A stretch of 51,638 nt of DNA from a bacterium (GCA_028282845.1 JANQGY010000016.1:1-51638); one strand, 5' to 3'; shown: positions 29,093-38,786, numbered from the stretch's first letter. Notes: generated from the sequence alone by a model not told the origin. Translations and numbers: made by a program.

Positions 29093-29377
29093 CTATTCCT
29101 CTGTTTTAGTATCATAATGCCATTTGATTTTGTCGCTCAAAAAATCATTGATCGCAACCGAGGTGGGTTTTTCCAATTCAATGTAGTCTTCAGGATTTTT
29201 CTCTTCGGGCACCGGATCAAGCGTTGCGAATTCCTCTTCACCTTCCATATTGAGTGCTTTCTCTACTAAACGCTCATGAATGATCTGTTTTGCCCTTTTG
29301 GTCATTACTGCCACTGCCTCGTAAACGTCTTTTGTACGCTCTTCCATATCTCTAATCGAAAGTGGTTTGATAGCCAT
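29093..29377 (-). CDS. rpoZ: RNA polymerase omega subunit
   Basis: 94 aa. The segment YEAVAVMTKRAKQIIHER is the omega signature (key AVMTKRAKQI). The acidic C-terminal tail is typical of FCB omega. Nine bases after gmk, as in many bacteria. Confidence 0.85.
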   Translation of the reverse strand: MAIKPLSIRDMEERTKDVYEAVAVMTKRAKQIIHERLVEKALNMEGEEEFATLDPVPEEKNPEDYIELEKPTSVAINDFLSDKIKWHYDTKTEE

Positions 29378-29386
29378 TGTTTCTCC

Positions 29387-29935
29387 TTATATTCCAATAA
29401 TTTCTATTAATTCTGCTAAAGCTCGGTCGAAATCATCATTCACAACTGTATGATCAAATTGAGTTTTATATTTTATCTCCATCTCAATTCTTTCCATACG
29501 TTTTGCGATCCGTTCCTCTGACTCGGTTCCGCGTTTTCTTAAACGATTCAAAATATCGTCAATACTTGGAAGTGTGATGAAAATAGTAACAGCCTGCTCC
29601 GGATAAGCAGCCTTAATTTTCAAGGCACCCTTAACATCAACTTCCAATAATAAATATTTGTCCTGTTCAATAGCTCTGTCAATATTTGCTTTTGGAGTGC
29701 CATAATAGTAACCATGAACAGTCTCAAATTCAATAAATTTATTATCTTGTACGTTTTTAAAAAATTCTTGTTCAGTCAAAAAATCATAATCATATCCATC
29801 TTTTTCATAATCTCTTTTTTGCCTTGTAGTGCTCGATAATGAAAACTCAATGTCAGGATATTTTTCCTGCAATCTTCTGCATAGAGTTGATTTTCCGGCA
29901 CCGGACGGTGCCGATATTACAATCAAATTCCTCAT
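29387..29935 (-). CDS. gmk: Guanylate kinase
   Basis: 182 aa. P-loop APSGAGKST at 9-17, STTRQKRDYEKDGYDY (GMP binding) and LLLEVDVKGAL. Converts GMP to GDP. Overlaps yicC by four bases. Confidence 0.96.
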   Translation of the reverse strand: MRNLIVISAPSGAGKSTLCRRLQEKYPDIEFSLSSTTRQKRDYEKDGYDYDFLTEQEFFKNVQDNKFIEFETVHGYYYGTPKANIDRAIEQDKYLLLEVDVKGALKIKAAYPEQAVTIFITLPSIDDILNRLRKRGTESEERIAKRMERIEMEIKYKTQFDHTVVNDDFDRALAELIEIIGI

Positions 29936-30795
29936 AATATGTTCTGTACTTGTTCCCGTATTTTCTCAACTTCACTTTTAATTTCCACAACTTTATTGGA
30001 TATTTCACCTGTAGGGCTTTTCGATCCAATCGTATTTATCTCTCTTGAGAGTTCTTGCAATAAAAAATTTAATTTTTTACCAACCGGTTCGTTGTTCTTC
30101 ATATATTTTGAAAACTGCTCGCAATGACCTAGACCTCTAACTATTTCTTCGGTATAATCAAATTTATCCACTTGGATCACGATCTCTTGCGCAAGCCGAT
30201 CATCATCAACAGTTACATCGTTCAATAATGATAGTATTTTATCTTTATACTCCCGGCTGAGTTGTTCTACAAAATTTTTTGATTTTTGATTAAGCTCATT
30301 TAGAGTTTTTTGAATTGTATTGATCCTTTTGGTAAGGTCTTTATCTATGATTGCCCCTTCATTTCTCCGCATTGCATCCAAACTTGATAATGCTTCTTTC
30401 ACGCCCTTCAATATTGAGGAATGATCAAGATCTTCAGTTTCACTACTAATTAACAGATCATTGATTGAAATCAATTCACTCATGTTAAGATGCTTTCCAT
30501 AATCCGTTTGTACTTTTCCAACAATTTCTTCAATCAGTTCAAAACGTTCTTTGTCAAATTTGATTGGATTTCCCGTTCTGACTTGATTGTTGAAATAAAG
30601 TTGCACATGTACATTACCACGTACCAATTTTTTTTCGACTTCCTTGCGGATTTCCAATTCGAACTGTGGATCAAGATCAATCCCGCGAAATTTAATATCC
30701 AAGAACCGCGCGTTAATTGATCGAATCACTACTGTTAATTGGTTGGATTTAGTACTTACTTCGACACTTCCAAATCCGGTTAAACTTTTAATCAT
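29932..30795 (-). CDS. yicC: YicC/YloC family endoribonuclease
   Basis: 287 aa, full length. Start MIKSLTGFGS, then RSINARFLDIKFR; C-terminal FLLQELSREINTIGSKS motif. YicC-type RNase thought to act on small RNAs and transcripts. First gene of the yicC-gmk-rpoZ group. The upstream gap (30796-30910) is AT-rich. Confidence 0.94.
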   Translation of the reverse strand: MIKSLTGFGSVEVSTKSNQLTVVIRSINARFLDIKFRGIDLDPQFELEIRKEVEKKLVRGNVHVQLYFNNQVRTGNPIKFDKERFELIEEIVGKVQTDYGKHLNMSELISINDLLISSETEDLDHSSILKGVKEALSSLDAMRRNEGAIIDKDLTKRINTIQKTLNELNQKSKNFVEQLSREYKDKILSLLNDVTVDDDRLAQEIVIQVDKFDYTEEIVRGLGHCEQFSKYMKNNEPVGKKLNFLLQELSREINTIGSKSPTGEISNKVVEIKSEVEKIREQVQNIL

Positions 30796-30910
30796 AAATT
30801 TCTCATAAAATGCAGACTGTAAAGCTACGCATATTATTTAATTTCAAACAATTAGGAAATCTATAATGAAATAGAAATATTATATCAAAAATTACAAAAT
30901 GATAGTTTTA

Positions 30911-32200
30911 TCATACTTCCGCCAACATTCCCTTAACTATCGTAAACTTAACTTTTCCTTTTAACTTTTCACTTAGGAAAGGAGAGTTAATTGATCTTGA
31001 ATAAATATCATTTTTGGAGAAGGTCCACTCTTCCTGCGGATCAATTACGGTGATTTCGGCCTCACAACCTATATTGAAAAGATTTGAATCAAATCCCATG
31101 ATTTGACGTGGATTAATGGTTAAAAGATCAATCAGTTTTTCTATTTTAAAACCATTATTTTTAACCAATATTTTGTTCACTGCTCCAAAACAACTTTCAA
31201 GACCGATCATACCAAATGGTGCTAATTCAAAAGGCGCCTCCTTCTCCTCAATCGTATGCGGTGCGTGGTCGGTTACGATGCAGTCAATTATTCCATTCTT
31301 AAGAGCGCTAATCAATGATTTCCGGTCTTTTTCCGATCTGATCGGTGGAGCCACTTTTAAATTTGTATCATAAGTTGTTAAGGCTGAATCATTAAAATAC
31401 AAGTGATGTGGTGTAACTTCTGCAGTTATATATGAATATTGTGCTTTCATTTTCTCTATTAGATTTACCGCTTTCTTGGTACTCACATGTGGTACGTGCA
31501 ATTTTGAGCTAACGGTTTCAGCAATATCCAAATCGCGTTGTATCATAATTGCTTCAGCCATATCCGGATTTCCCACTAATCCCAAGCGGGTCGAGACTTC
31601 ACTCTCATTCATAACCCCCTCATTTCTGAGCGGAATATCCTCCGCATGATTAATTATCGGGACACCGATCATCTTGCCATATTCTAAAGCAAGGCGCATA
31701 ACATAGGCATTCTGCACCGGTATGCCGTCATCGCTAAAAGCGATGGCACCCTCATCTTTCATCGCTCCCATTTCAGTGATCTCGCTCCCTTTCTGTCCTT
31801 TGGAAATGGCGCCGATGGGATGAATATGTACAGGTGTCTCGGCTGCTTTTTCAACAATAAATCTAATTGATTCCGGATCGTCAAGCGGAGGGTCAGTGTT
31901 GGGCATCACACAAACTCTTGTAAAACCGCCGGCGAGTGCCGCCTTGGCACCGGTTACCAACGTTTCCTTATCCTCCCTGCCCGGCTCACGAAAATGAACA
32001 TGGATGTCGCAAAAACCATGCGTGACAATCAATCCCTCGCAATTAATTATTTTTGCATCTTTAGGATAATCAACTTTACCAATCTGTTTAATTTTACCAT
32101 TCGATACTAATAAATCGCCTTTAAATTTTTTCTGATTATACGGATCATATATCGTTCCGTTCTTAAAAATAGTATTCTTATTCAATTTTGTTATTTTCAT
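30911..32200 (-). CDS. pyrC: Dihydroorotase, class I
   Basis: 429 aa. HVHFREPGREDKE carries the zinc ligands, GFTRVCVMPNTDPP the substrate loop, and CIVTDHAPH the catalytic Asp. Third step of UMP synthesis. Seven bases after pyrB. Confidence 0.95.
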   Translation of the reverse strand: MKITKLNKNTIFKNGTIYDPYNQKKFKGDLLVSNGKIKQIGKVDYPKDAKIINCEGLIVTHGFCDIHVHFREPGREDKETLVTGAKAALAGGFTRVCVMPNTDPPLDDPESIRFIVEKAAETPVHIHPIGAISKGQKGSEITEMGAMKDEGAIAFSDDGIPVQNAYVMRLALEYGKMIGVPIINHAEDIPLRNEGVMNESEVSTRLGLVGNPDMAEAIMIQRDLDIAETVSSKLHVPHVSTKKAVNLIEKMKAQYSYITAEVTPHHLYFNDSALTTYDTNLKVAPPIRSEKDRKSLISALKNGIIDCIVTDHAPHTIEEKEAPFELAPFGMIGLESCFGAVNKILVKNNGFKIEKLIDLLTINPRQIMGFDSNLFNIGCEAEITVIDPQEEWTFSKNDIYSRSINSPFLSEKLKGKVKFTIVKGMLAEV

Positions 32201-32207
32201 AATTTAT

Positions 32208-33137
32208 CTAATTCTCCTCTTGTTTTCCACCTAACAACAAGTACAAGATTGCCATTCTACTGGCAACACCATTCAATACCTGATCTAAAATAATTGCTTG
32301 TTCGCTGTCGGCAACATTGCTGTCAATTTCAACTCCGCGGTTCATCGGGCCCGGATGCATTATCACTAATTTTTTATTATGTTTATTAAGCCTTTCATGG
32401 GTGATACCAAACAGATTGCGATATTCGCGAGTTGAGGGAAATAATCCGACACCCATGCGCTCCATCTGAATTCGCAATACGTTTATTGCATCAGCCCAAT
32501 CCATGACTTCATCCACATTATAAGAAATATTAACACCTAATTTTTCAATATATTTTGGTATCAGCGTGGGAGGACCACATAAGGTAACCTTGGCACCCAA
32601 ATTGATTAATCCGTGAATATTACTTAAGGCAACCCGACTATGTGAAATATCGCCGATAATTCCCACTTTCAATCCTTTGATCTTGCCAAAATGCTCTTTG
32701 AGACTCATCAAGTCTAAAATGGCTTGTGTGGGGTGTTCATGTGTTCCATCACCGGCATTAATAACAACTGCATCAACAAATTTTGTCAGATGCAATGGTG
32801 CGCCCGGATGCGGATGGCGCATTACGATTGCATCAATTTTCATGGCTTCAATATTCTGCACGGTGTCCTTAAAACTTTCTCCTTTATTGACACTGCTCGA
32901 CGATGCCGAAAAATTTATCGTGTCAGCGCTCAATCGTTTTTGCGCCAACTCAAAACTTATCCTTGTCCTAGTAGAATTTTCATAGAACAGATTAACGATA
33001 GTTTTGCCTTGCAAGGAGGGCACTTTTTTGATTGGTCGTTCAAGCACTTCGCGAAAACCGAAAGCAGTATCAATGATAGTTTCAATATTTTCAGCCGGAT
33101 AACCTTCAAGCCCAAGCAAGTGTTTTTCTGTCATCAT
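32208..33137 (-). CDS. pyrB: Aspartate carbamoyltransferase catalytic subunit
   Basis: 309 aa. Carbamoyl phosphate binding motif YENSTRTR, GDGTHEHPTQAILD, and PGPMNRGVEI at the end. Second step of UMP synthesis. Its start overlaps pyrR by four bases. No regulatory pyrI subunit is seen nearby, fitting a PyrR-controlled system. Confidence 0.96.
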   Translation of the reverse strand: MMTEKHLLGLEGYPAENIETIIDTAFGFREVLERPIKKVPSLQGKTIVNLFYENSTRTRISFELAQKRLSADTINFSASSSSVNKGESFKDTVQNIEAMKIDAIVMRHPHPGAPLHLTKFVDAVVINAGDGTHEHPTQAILDLMSLKEHFGKIKGLKVGIIGDISHSRVALSNIHGLINLGAKVTLCGPPTLIPKYIEKLGVNISYNVDEVMDWADAINVLRIQMERMGVGLFPSTREYRNLFGITHERLNKHNKKLVIMHPGPMNRGVEIDSNVADSEQAIILDQVLNGVASRMAILYLLLGGKQEEN

Positions 33138-33691
33138 TTGGCACCCCCGTTGTTGTGCAGCAACTGAACGGAATCTTTTCCGTCTATTTCATTTAACATA
33201 ACTTTGACATGCTCACCGTCGTGGGTGGGGATATTCTTCCCCACAAAATCGGCTCGGATCGGCATCTCGCGATGACCGCGATCCACAAGCACCGCCAATT
33301 GTATCTTTGCAGGTCTGCCAAATGATAAGATGACTTCGATCGCCGCCCGGATCGTCCTGCCCGTATAAAGTACATCATCAACGAGTATTACCGTTTTATC
33401 ATCAAGTGAAAACGGGATGTCGGTATTTTGCACCTGCGGAACGACCAATCGCTCGCGAAAATCATCGCGGTGAAAAGTTATATCAACAAGTCCCATCGGT
33501 ATATCTGATTTAGTGTTATCATCAATTAGTTTTTTGAGACGCTTGGCAAGTGGTTCACCGCGTGTTATGATGCCAATCACCGCAATATTTTCAGCACCAT
33601 CATTTTTCTCAATGATCTCATGGTAAATTCGAGTAATTGATCTGTTCACCGAATTCGAATCCATGATCTGTGTAACTACCTGAGTAGTCAT
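33134..33691 (-). CDS. pyrR: PyrR bifunctional RNA-binding attenuator and uracil phosphoribosyltransferase
   Basis: 185 aa from the ATG at 33691, chosen because GGGAGGAATT lies directly upstream and homologues begin at this point; the longer reading frame (to 33739) would run into the attenuator. PRPP-binding motif VILVDDVLYTGRTIRAA and the RNA-binding basic face region RRGEPLAKRLKK-like (ITRGEPLAKRL) are visible. In Bacillus this protein binds pyr mRNA when UMP is high. Here it heads pyrRBC behind a candidate attenuator. Confidence 0.95.
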   Translation of the reverse strand: MTTQVVTQIMDSNSVNRSITRIYHEIIEKNDGAENIAVIGIITRGEPLAKRLKKLIDDNTKSDIPMGLVDITFHRDDFRERLVVPQVQNTDIPFSLDDKTVILVDDVLYTGRTIRAAIEVILSFGRPAKIQLAVLVDRGHREMPIRADFVGKNIPTHDGEHVKVMLNEIDGKDSVQLLHNNGGAK

Positions 33692-33711
33692 AATTCCTCC
33701 CAATTTTATAG

Positions 33712-33826
33712 AAAAAAACCTCCGGGCAGAATGATTCACGTTCTGTAAATCCTTCTGAACGAAGGTTCAGTTCTCTGCCCTTCCCGTCTCTCCGGATCGG
33801 ATTAAAGGGTATTTTCAGTCGGGAAG
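33712..33826 (-). promoter_or_regulatory. Candidate PyrR-dependent attenuator (leader RNA)
   Basis: Read on the minus strand after the miaA stop. First, CTTCCCG (33826-33820) pairs with CGGGAAG (33786-33780). This stem encloses an apical hairpin TCCGATCCGGA and the run GAUCCGGAGAGACG, close to the PyrR loop consensus ARUCCNGNGAGGYU as I recall it. Next, GGGCAGA (33780-33774) can pair with TCTGCCC (33730-33724) as antiterminator. A terminator pairs AACCTTC (33767-33761) with GGAGGTT (33723-33717), one G-U, running into seven T. The last two are mutually exclusive. When UMP binds PyrR, the first stem would be held and termination favoured. Confidence 0.75.
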
Positions 33827-34759
33827 TTAAGTGTTAGATTTATACTTTAAAATTATTTTTTCAACGATTTCTGAAATTTTTGAATCGTCGCTAACATCAA
33901 GCTTGAGGTCAAGCGCTTCACTCTTGAACCAAGTCATTTGTTTTTTGGCATATTGCCGCGTTCGAAGGTTAATATCTTCGATCATTTCATTTTTACTGAT
34001 CTTATTATTTAGATATGATCTAACCTGCTTGTAACCGATTGAATCAAGCGGATGAACGGTACTTTCCGCATAATTAGACAGTAAAGCTTTAACCTCTTCG
34101 ATAAATCCCTGCTCAAACATTTGTTCGGTGCGTTGACTAATTCGTTTGAATAATAATTCTTTATCCATCGTTAATAAAACCGCAAATAAATTCAATTTTA
34201 AAAGTTGATTCCTTTTCTGTTCATCAAAATGATCGGTCGGGGTTTTTCCGGTCAATTCAAATATTTCCAAAGCCCTGACTAAACGTTTCTTATTATTGAC
34301 ATGAACTATTTCAGCATAGACCGGATCAATTTTTTTCAATCTTTTTAATAACTTTTCGGAATTAGTATCATATTGACTTTCCAGTTTCTCCCTAATACTC
34401 AAATCCGATGAACTGCCCTCAAATATTCCTTCCCGCAAAGCCCGGAAATAAAGTCCGGCGCCGCCGCAAATTATGGGAGTTTTTTCTCTTTGTTGCACAT
34501 CAACTATAACCGCACTAACTAACTTGACGTATTCCCCCGCCGTAATAACTTGATCAGGCGCCCGGATCCCAATCAAATGATGACGAATTCCATCTCGTTC
34601 TTCCAAACTTGGCTGTGCCGTGCCGATCTCCATATCAAAATATATTTGGCGGGAATCTAATCCGATTATTTCACCATTTAACTGTTTGGCTAATTCAATT
34701 GATATTGAAGTTTTACCAACAGCCGTCGGACCAATTATTGTTAAGATTTTATCCTTCAT
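33827..34759 (-). CDS. miaA: tRNA dimethylallyltransferase
   Basis: 310 aa. P-loop GPTAVGKT at 10-17, LDSRQIYFDMEIGTAQPS, GGAGLYFRAL and a C-terminal RTRQYAKKQMTWF. Isopentenylates A37 of tRNAs reading UNN codons. The stop codon is followed at once by the PyrR attenuator, so miaA probably heads the same transcript as pyrRBC. Divergent from the plus-strand lipoprotein gene. Confidence 0.95.
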   Translation of the reverse strand: MKDKILTIIGPTAVGKTSISIELAKQLNGEIIGLDSRQIYFDMEIGTAQPSLEERDGIRHHLIGIRAPDQVITAGEYVKLVSAVIVDVQQREKTPIICGGAGLYFRALREGIFEGSSSDLSIREKLESQYDTNSEKLLKRLKKIDPVYAEIVHVNNKKRLVRALEIFELTGKTPTDHFDEQKRNQLLKLNLFAVLLTMDKELLFKRISQRTEQMFEQGFIEEVKALLSNYAESTVHPLDSIGYKQVRSYLNNKISKNEMIEDINLRTRQYAKKQMTWFKSEALDLKLDVSDDSKISEIVEKIILKYKSNT

Positions 34760-34822
34760 TTACTTAAATTAATCATAATATTTGGTTATAATAATATCAA
34801 AACATACTTATTCAAAAGTTAT

Positions 34823-35947
34823 ATGTCTAAACTGTTGACAATATTTGTTATTATTGCTTTATTAGCATATTCTTGTAAGTCTACTTCGAGCTCCGATGAA
34901 CCAAAAGTGGAAGTAGGTAAAGGTTATTTTTCTGCTTTACCGATTGATAAAGAGAATTTTAATTTTTTTGTCAATCTAGGGCATCTGTCACAACCAGGGC
35001 ACACCTTTCCATCCGGTCATGGCGGTTTTGTGCTTACTGATCACATGAATCCGGTACCGGTCTATTCTCCTGCTGATATTGTAGTTACCGCTATCACTTC
35101 ACTTGAACATATAAATCATGGATATACAGATTATGGTTTGAATCTTTCGGTGAATGATTTTGAATTCTCAATTAAGCTTGGACACATGTCTCAAATTCAT
35201 CATTCAATTCTAAATCAAGTAGGTGATTTAAGTGATGAAGATTGTGAACAATACTCAACATCAGGTGATGATTATAGACTTTGTCTGCAATGGACAGAAA
35301 TTCCCGTTTTCGCAGGCGATACACTCGGTATGGTTGGTGGTAATCCGGGTCAGTTTGGATTAGATTTTGGTGTTTACGATAAATCTAAACCAAATGAGCT
35401 AGCTACAGATAGATTTGATGATTACGGTTATCCCTATTCAGTTTCTCCATTAGATTATTTTACTGATGAAATAGTCGATTATCTTGCGCTAATTTGCGGT
35501 GGTTATCTCCATGGGTCTCCCTTTGTACGAACAAAACCTCCCATTGGCGGTACAATCAATTATGATGTAGAAGGTACTGCACAAGGTATTTGGTTTAAAG
35601 AAGGTGAACCAATCTCACCGGAGGATCCTCACATAGCTCTTGTATATCATAATGCTGATCCCGACATTCCACTTTTTTCAGTTGGCATTTCCATTCCCGG
35701 ATTGGTATCCGGTCCATATACTTATTCAGTGAAAGAAACAGGATTGATTGATCGGGCATTTTATGACGTTAAACCCGATGGAAACATTTATGTATACAAT
35801 TCATGGTATTTAAGCAACAATCCCTATGGGCACATGCGATTATTAATTCAAATGTTAGATGAAACGCATTTAAAAGTAGAAATGCAAGATACATCAACTA
35901 CCGAACCTTGGCAATTCACAAACAATGCAGTAATTTTTGACAGATAA
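34823..35947 (+). CDS. Lipoprotein with an M23-peptidase-like domain
   Basis: 374 aa with a lipobox (AYSC, Cys18). Residues about 45-140 resemble a LytM/M23 fold: LGHLSQPGHTFPSGHGGF, VPVYSPADIVVTAI, YGLNLSV and KLGHMSQIHHS, with GH dyads where the metal ligands and HLS motif sit. The spacing is not classical, so peptidase activity is uncertain. The C-terminal half is beta rich with no clear assignment. One base overlap with the next gene suggests coupling with a methionine sulfoxide reductase. Alternative: a non-catalytic binding protein. Confidence 0.6.
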   Translation: MSKLLTIFVIIALLAYSCKSTSSSDEPKVEVGKGYFSALPIDKENFNFFVNLGHLSQPGHTFPSGHGGFVLTDHMNPVPVYSPADIVVTAITSLEHINHGYTDYGLNLSVNDFEFSIKLGHMSQIHHSILNQVGDLSDEDCEQYSTSGDDYRLCLQWTEIPVFAGDTLGMVGGNPGQFGLDFGVYDKSKPNELATDRFDDYGYPYSVSPLDYFTDEIVDYLALICGGYLHGSPFVRTKPPIGGTINYDVEGTAQGIWFKEGEPISPEDPHIALVYHNADPDIPLFSVGISIPGLVSGPYTYSVKETGLIDRAFYDVKPDGNIYVYNSWYLSNNPYGHMRLLIQMLDETHLKVEMQDTSTTEPWQFTNNAVIFDR

Positions 35948-36399
35948 TGGAAAAAGAAATAAAATATCAAAATATTCTCAAGAATATTGAATCTCTAATT
36001 GAGGGTGAAGCAGATACAATATCAATAATGTCCACTATATCCTGTGAATTATATCAAGCATTTGAACAATGGAATTGGGTTGGATTTTATCGCCTTGTAG
36101 ATGAAAAAACATTGAAAGTCGGACCGTATCAGGGAACGCATGGCTGTCTGACTATTGATATTAATCAAGGCGTTTGCGGCAAATGTGCCCGCGAACAGAA
36201 AGTACAAATCGAAAACGATGTTACAAAACTACCACACCATATTGCCTGTTCAACTGATACGAAATCAGAAATAGTATTACCGGTATTCGATAAATCAGGA
36301 CAATTAGAAGCAGTATTAGATATTGATTCTCTTGAATTAAATAGTTTTGATACGATTGATGAAAAATATCTCACTGAGGTCGCTGATAAGGTATATTGA
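35947..36399 (+). CDS. Free methionine (R)-sulfoxide reductase (GAF domain)
   Basis: 150 aa GAF fold. WNWVGFYRL near 42-50, then three cysteines at 67, 77 and 101; the spacings (10 and 24) equal those of Cys84, Cys94 and Cys118 of the E. coli enzyme, so all catalytic cysteines are kept. Reduces free Met-R-SO. Overlaps the convergent nptA-like gene by 29 bases. Confidence 0.93.
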   Translation: MEKEIKYQNILKNIESLIEGEADTISIMSTISCELYQAFEQWNWVGFYRLVDEKTLKVGPYQGTHGCLTIDINQGVCGKCAREQKVQIENDVTKLPHHIACSTDTKSEIVLPVFDKSGQLEAVLDIDSLELNSFDTIDEKYLTEVADKVY

Positions 36400-38167
36400 T
36401 CTGTTTGGTATAATGCTTCTCCACTTCCATAATTTCCTTTGCCATATTCCGTAAATAATTGTGGATTTGCTTCAACGTGTCCATCAGATCCATATGAATT
36501 TCATGGGTAATAATAGATTTTGATTTCTCCGCCTGCACCCGTTTGATATGCGCCATGCGATGTTCATATTCCACATCAACATATTTCTCTTGTTTGATCA
36601 GTATTTTTTTCGCCTTTTTAAAATCTAAATCTTCGAGAGCTATTTCCAGTCGGCTCATTTGCTTCATGACACTAATATGATAGTCGCGAATTTCTTTTTT
36701 GCCTTTGCCTGTAAAATCTTTTTTTAGCTTTAACTTCTTATCGGTCAACGGCACTAATTCACGATGTACAATATCACCGATATTCTCCATATCCTTAACT
36801 ATCGCCATCATGGCGTACACTTCACTGGCTTGATGATCAGATAAATTCTGCTTGGAAATTTTAAACAAATATTTGGTGACTTTCTCTTCCAAATAATCAA
36901 TTTTCTCCTCCCGCATATCAATGCCTTGCCGTAACGTCAATTCCGGATAGACCATGTCGTGTTTTTCTTCATTGGAAATGAACGGTTCGATCACAGCACT
37001 TAACATCCTTTTAAGGATCTTTACCATACGGAGCAGTTCGGTCTGTGCCAGACCGATAGCTATTGCGGGCGTTGAAATAGCCGAGTCATCTAAGTGCCAG
37101 GTTACCGGAACCACGCCTTTTTCCACTGCTCGTGGAGGAAGTATTCTTAGAATTATCTTTGACAAAATTTGAGTGAATGGTAAAAATACCAACGCAATCC
37201 CGACATTAAAAATGGTGTGAGCATTAGCAATTTGTCGGGGCGTTTCCATCGCCATTTTTGCAATGCCGACTTCCTCGCTTGACGGCGAAATATTTCTTAC
37301 CAAATCAGCAAGATAGGGCGTAAACCAAACAAATAATAAAACTCCGAATATATTCGTTAAAATATGGGCAAGCGCAACTCTTTTGGCGGCACGGGAAGCG
37401 CCAAAGCTTGCTAAACCTGCTGTAACACAAGTCCCGATATTCGCCCCAAGGATCATCGGGATTCCCGCCTCAAGCGATAATAATCCCTGTTGTGCCAATA
37501 CTATCACAATTCCGGTAAACGCGCTGCTACTCTGAATTAATGCGGTAAAAACTGTCCCCACCAATAGCCCATAAATTGGATTTTCCAAACCTCGCATTGT
37601 ATTTATGAACGGTTCAAATGTTCGTAAAGGTTTCATCGCATCAGACATTAATTTCATACCGAAAAACAATATCCCGAAGCCGAGCAAAGCTTCGCCAAAA
37701 TATTTAAACGATTCCTTCTTGGCAAAAATGGTAATGGCAAATCCGATTGCGATCATCGCTAAAGCATAATCCGTTAGTTTAAATGCGATTAACTGTGCGG
37801 TAACAGTCGTGCCAATATTGGCGCCGAGGATAACCGAAATGGTTTGAACAAAATTCATCAGTTTAGCCTGTACAAAACTGACAAGCATAACGGTCGTGGC
37901 GCTGCTGCTCTGGATAACCATCGTTACAAACGCACCGGTTGCCAAGCCTAATATTCTGTTCTTGGTAATTGCTGATAAAATGCTGCGCATTTTGTCGCCG
38001 GCAGCTTTTTTCATTCCGGCACTCATCTTGGACATACCATACAAAAACAGCGCTAAGCCGCCAAAGAGGGTCATGGTCATTGCTGTCCAATTTATTAGAT
38101 TGTCTCCACCGACGGCTGCCAAGCAGGTATTCGACAAAATAATCATTAATAATAGGAGTTTATACAT
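36371..38167 (-). CDS. Na/phosphate cotransporter with PhoU-like tail
   Basis: 598 aa. Two Na/Pi cotransport repeats, each with a QSSSA motif (VIQSSSATTVML and LIQSSSAFTGIV), eight or so membrane helices, then a cytoplasmic helical PhoU-like domain (about 370-590). NptA/YjbB type. Probably exports or imports inorganic phosphate. Adjacent to CYTH and alkaline phosphatase. Confidence 0.92.
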   Translation of the reverse strand: MYKLLLLMIILSNTCLAAVGGDNLINWTAMTMTLFGGLALFLYGMSKMSAGMKKAAGDKMRSILSAITKNRILGLATGAFVTMVIQSSSATTVMLVSFVQAKLMNFVQTISVILGANIGTTVTAQLIAFKLTDYALAMIAIGFAITIFAKKESFKYFGEALLGFGILFFGMKLMSDAMKPLRTFEPFINTMRGLENPIYGLLVGTVFTALIQSSSAFTGIVIVLAQQGLLSLEAGIPMILGANIGTCVTAGLASFGASRAAKRVALAHILTNIFGVLLFVWFTPYLADLVRNISPSSEEVGIAKMAMETPRQIANAHTIFNVGIALVFLPFTQILSKIILRILPPRAVEKGVVPVTWHLDDSAISTPAIAIGLAQTELLRMVKILKRMLSAVIEPFISNEEKHDMVYPELTLRQGIDMREEKIDYLEEKVTKYLFKISKQNLSDHQASEVYAMMAIVKDMENIGDIVHRELVPLTDKKLKLKKDFTGKGKKEIRDYHISVMKQMSRLEIALEDLDFKKAKKILIKQEKYVDVEYEHRMAHIKRVQAEKSKSIITHEIHMDLMDTLKQIHNYLRNMAKEIMEVEKHYTKQINIPYQRPQ

Positions 38168-38181
38168 TAATTCCCGATTTT

Positions 38182-38655
38182 TTACTGCCAGGTTGAAAAA
38201 GGAGCTTTCATCAACATGGAATTATAATATTTTTTTATACCGGTAATTTCATCGCCGAGCCAATCGGGTTTTTCAAAATCTTCATCTATTCTTGACAGCT
38301 CGATTTCCACAACAACTAAGCCTTTATTGTCACCCAAATATTCGTCAACTTCAAAAGCGTGATCGCCATAGCGTACTATATAACGATATTTGTCAATTTC
38401 ACCCGGCTCGCAAATATCTAATAATTCTTGGGCTTCCTCGAACGGTATTTCCCGTTCCCACTCAAAGCGCGCAACACCGGTTTTGTCACCGATCCCCTTG
38501 ATAGTTATAAAACCGATCTCATCCTTGATTCTAATTCGCACCGTTCTTTGGGGCACTGATGAAAGATATCTTTGGACTATCCTATTTTTCTGAACGGCGT
38601 CTTTTTTGAAATCATCATTCAGAACTAAGAATTTTCTTTCGATTTCTAACTTCAT
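38182..38655 (-). CDS. CYTH domain phosphohydrolase
   Basis: 157 aa. MKLEIERKFLV is the EXEXK-type signature; RYLSS, TVRIRIKDE, GVARFEWEREIPFEEA and EVDEYLGDNKGLVVVEIEL supply further tunnel residues. Class of inorganic triphosphatases/thiamine triphosphatases. Fourteen bases upstream of the Na/Pi gene in the same transcript; substrate unknown but triphosphate. Confidence 0.9.
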   Translation of the reverse strand: MKLEIERKFLVLNDDFKKDAVQKNRIVQRYLSSVPQRTVRIRIKDEIGFITIKGIGDKTGVARFEWEREIPFEEAQELLDICEPGEIDKYRYIVRYGDHAFEVDEYLGDNKGLVVVEIELSRIDEDFEKPDWLGDEITGIKKYYNSMLMKAPFSTWQ

Positions 38656-38786
38656 TATTTGCTGCGTAATTATAATTACTGATTATATTAAAATTACTGT
38701 AAATCTAACTTTTTTCTAATTAATTACTATGCCGTATTAGTGGTAATTTTGTTGTTCTTATAATGACAAATCGGAGATAATGGATA

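Noticed and set aside
30896..30914. AT-only hairpin at the pyrC stop
   Set aside because: Six A/T pairs followed by only four T; too weak for a terminator call.
33692..33739. Longer start for PyrR
   Set aside because: A strong ribosome site lies in front of ATG 33691 and the extra part covers the attenuator terminator.
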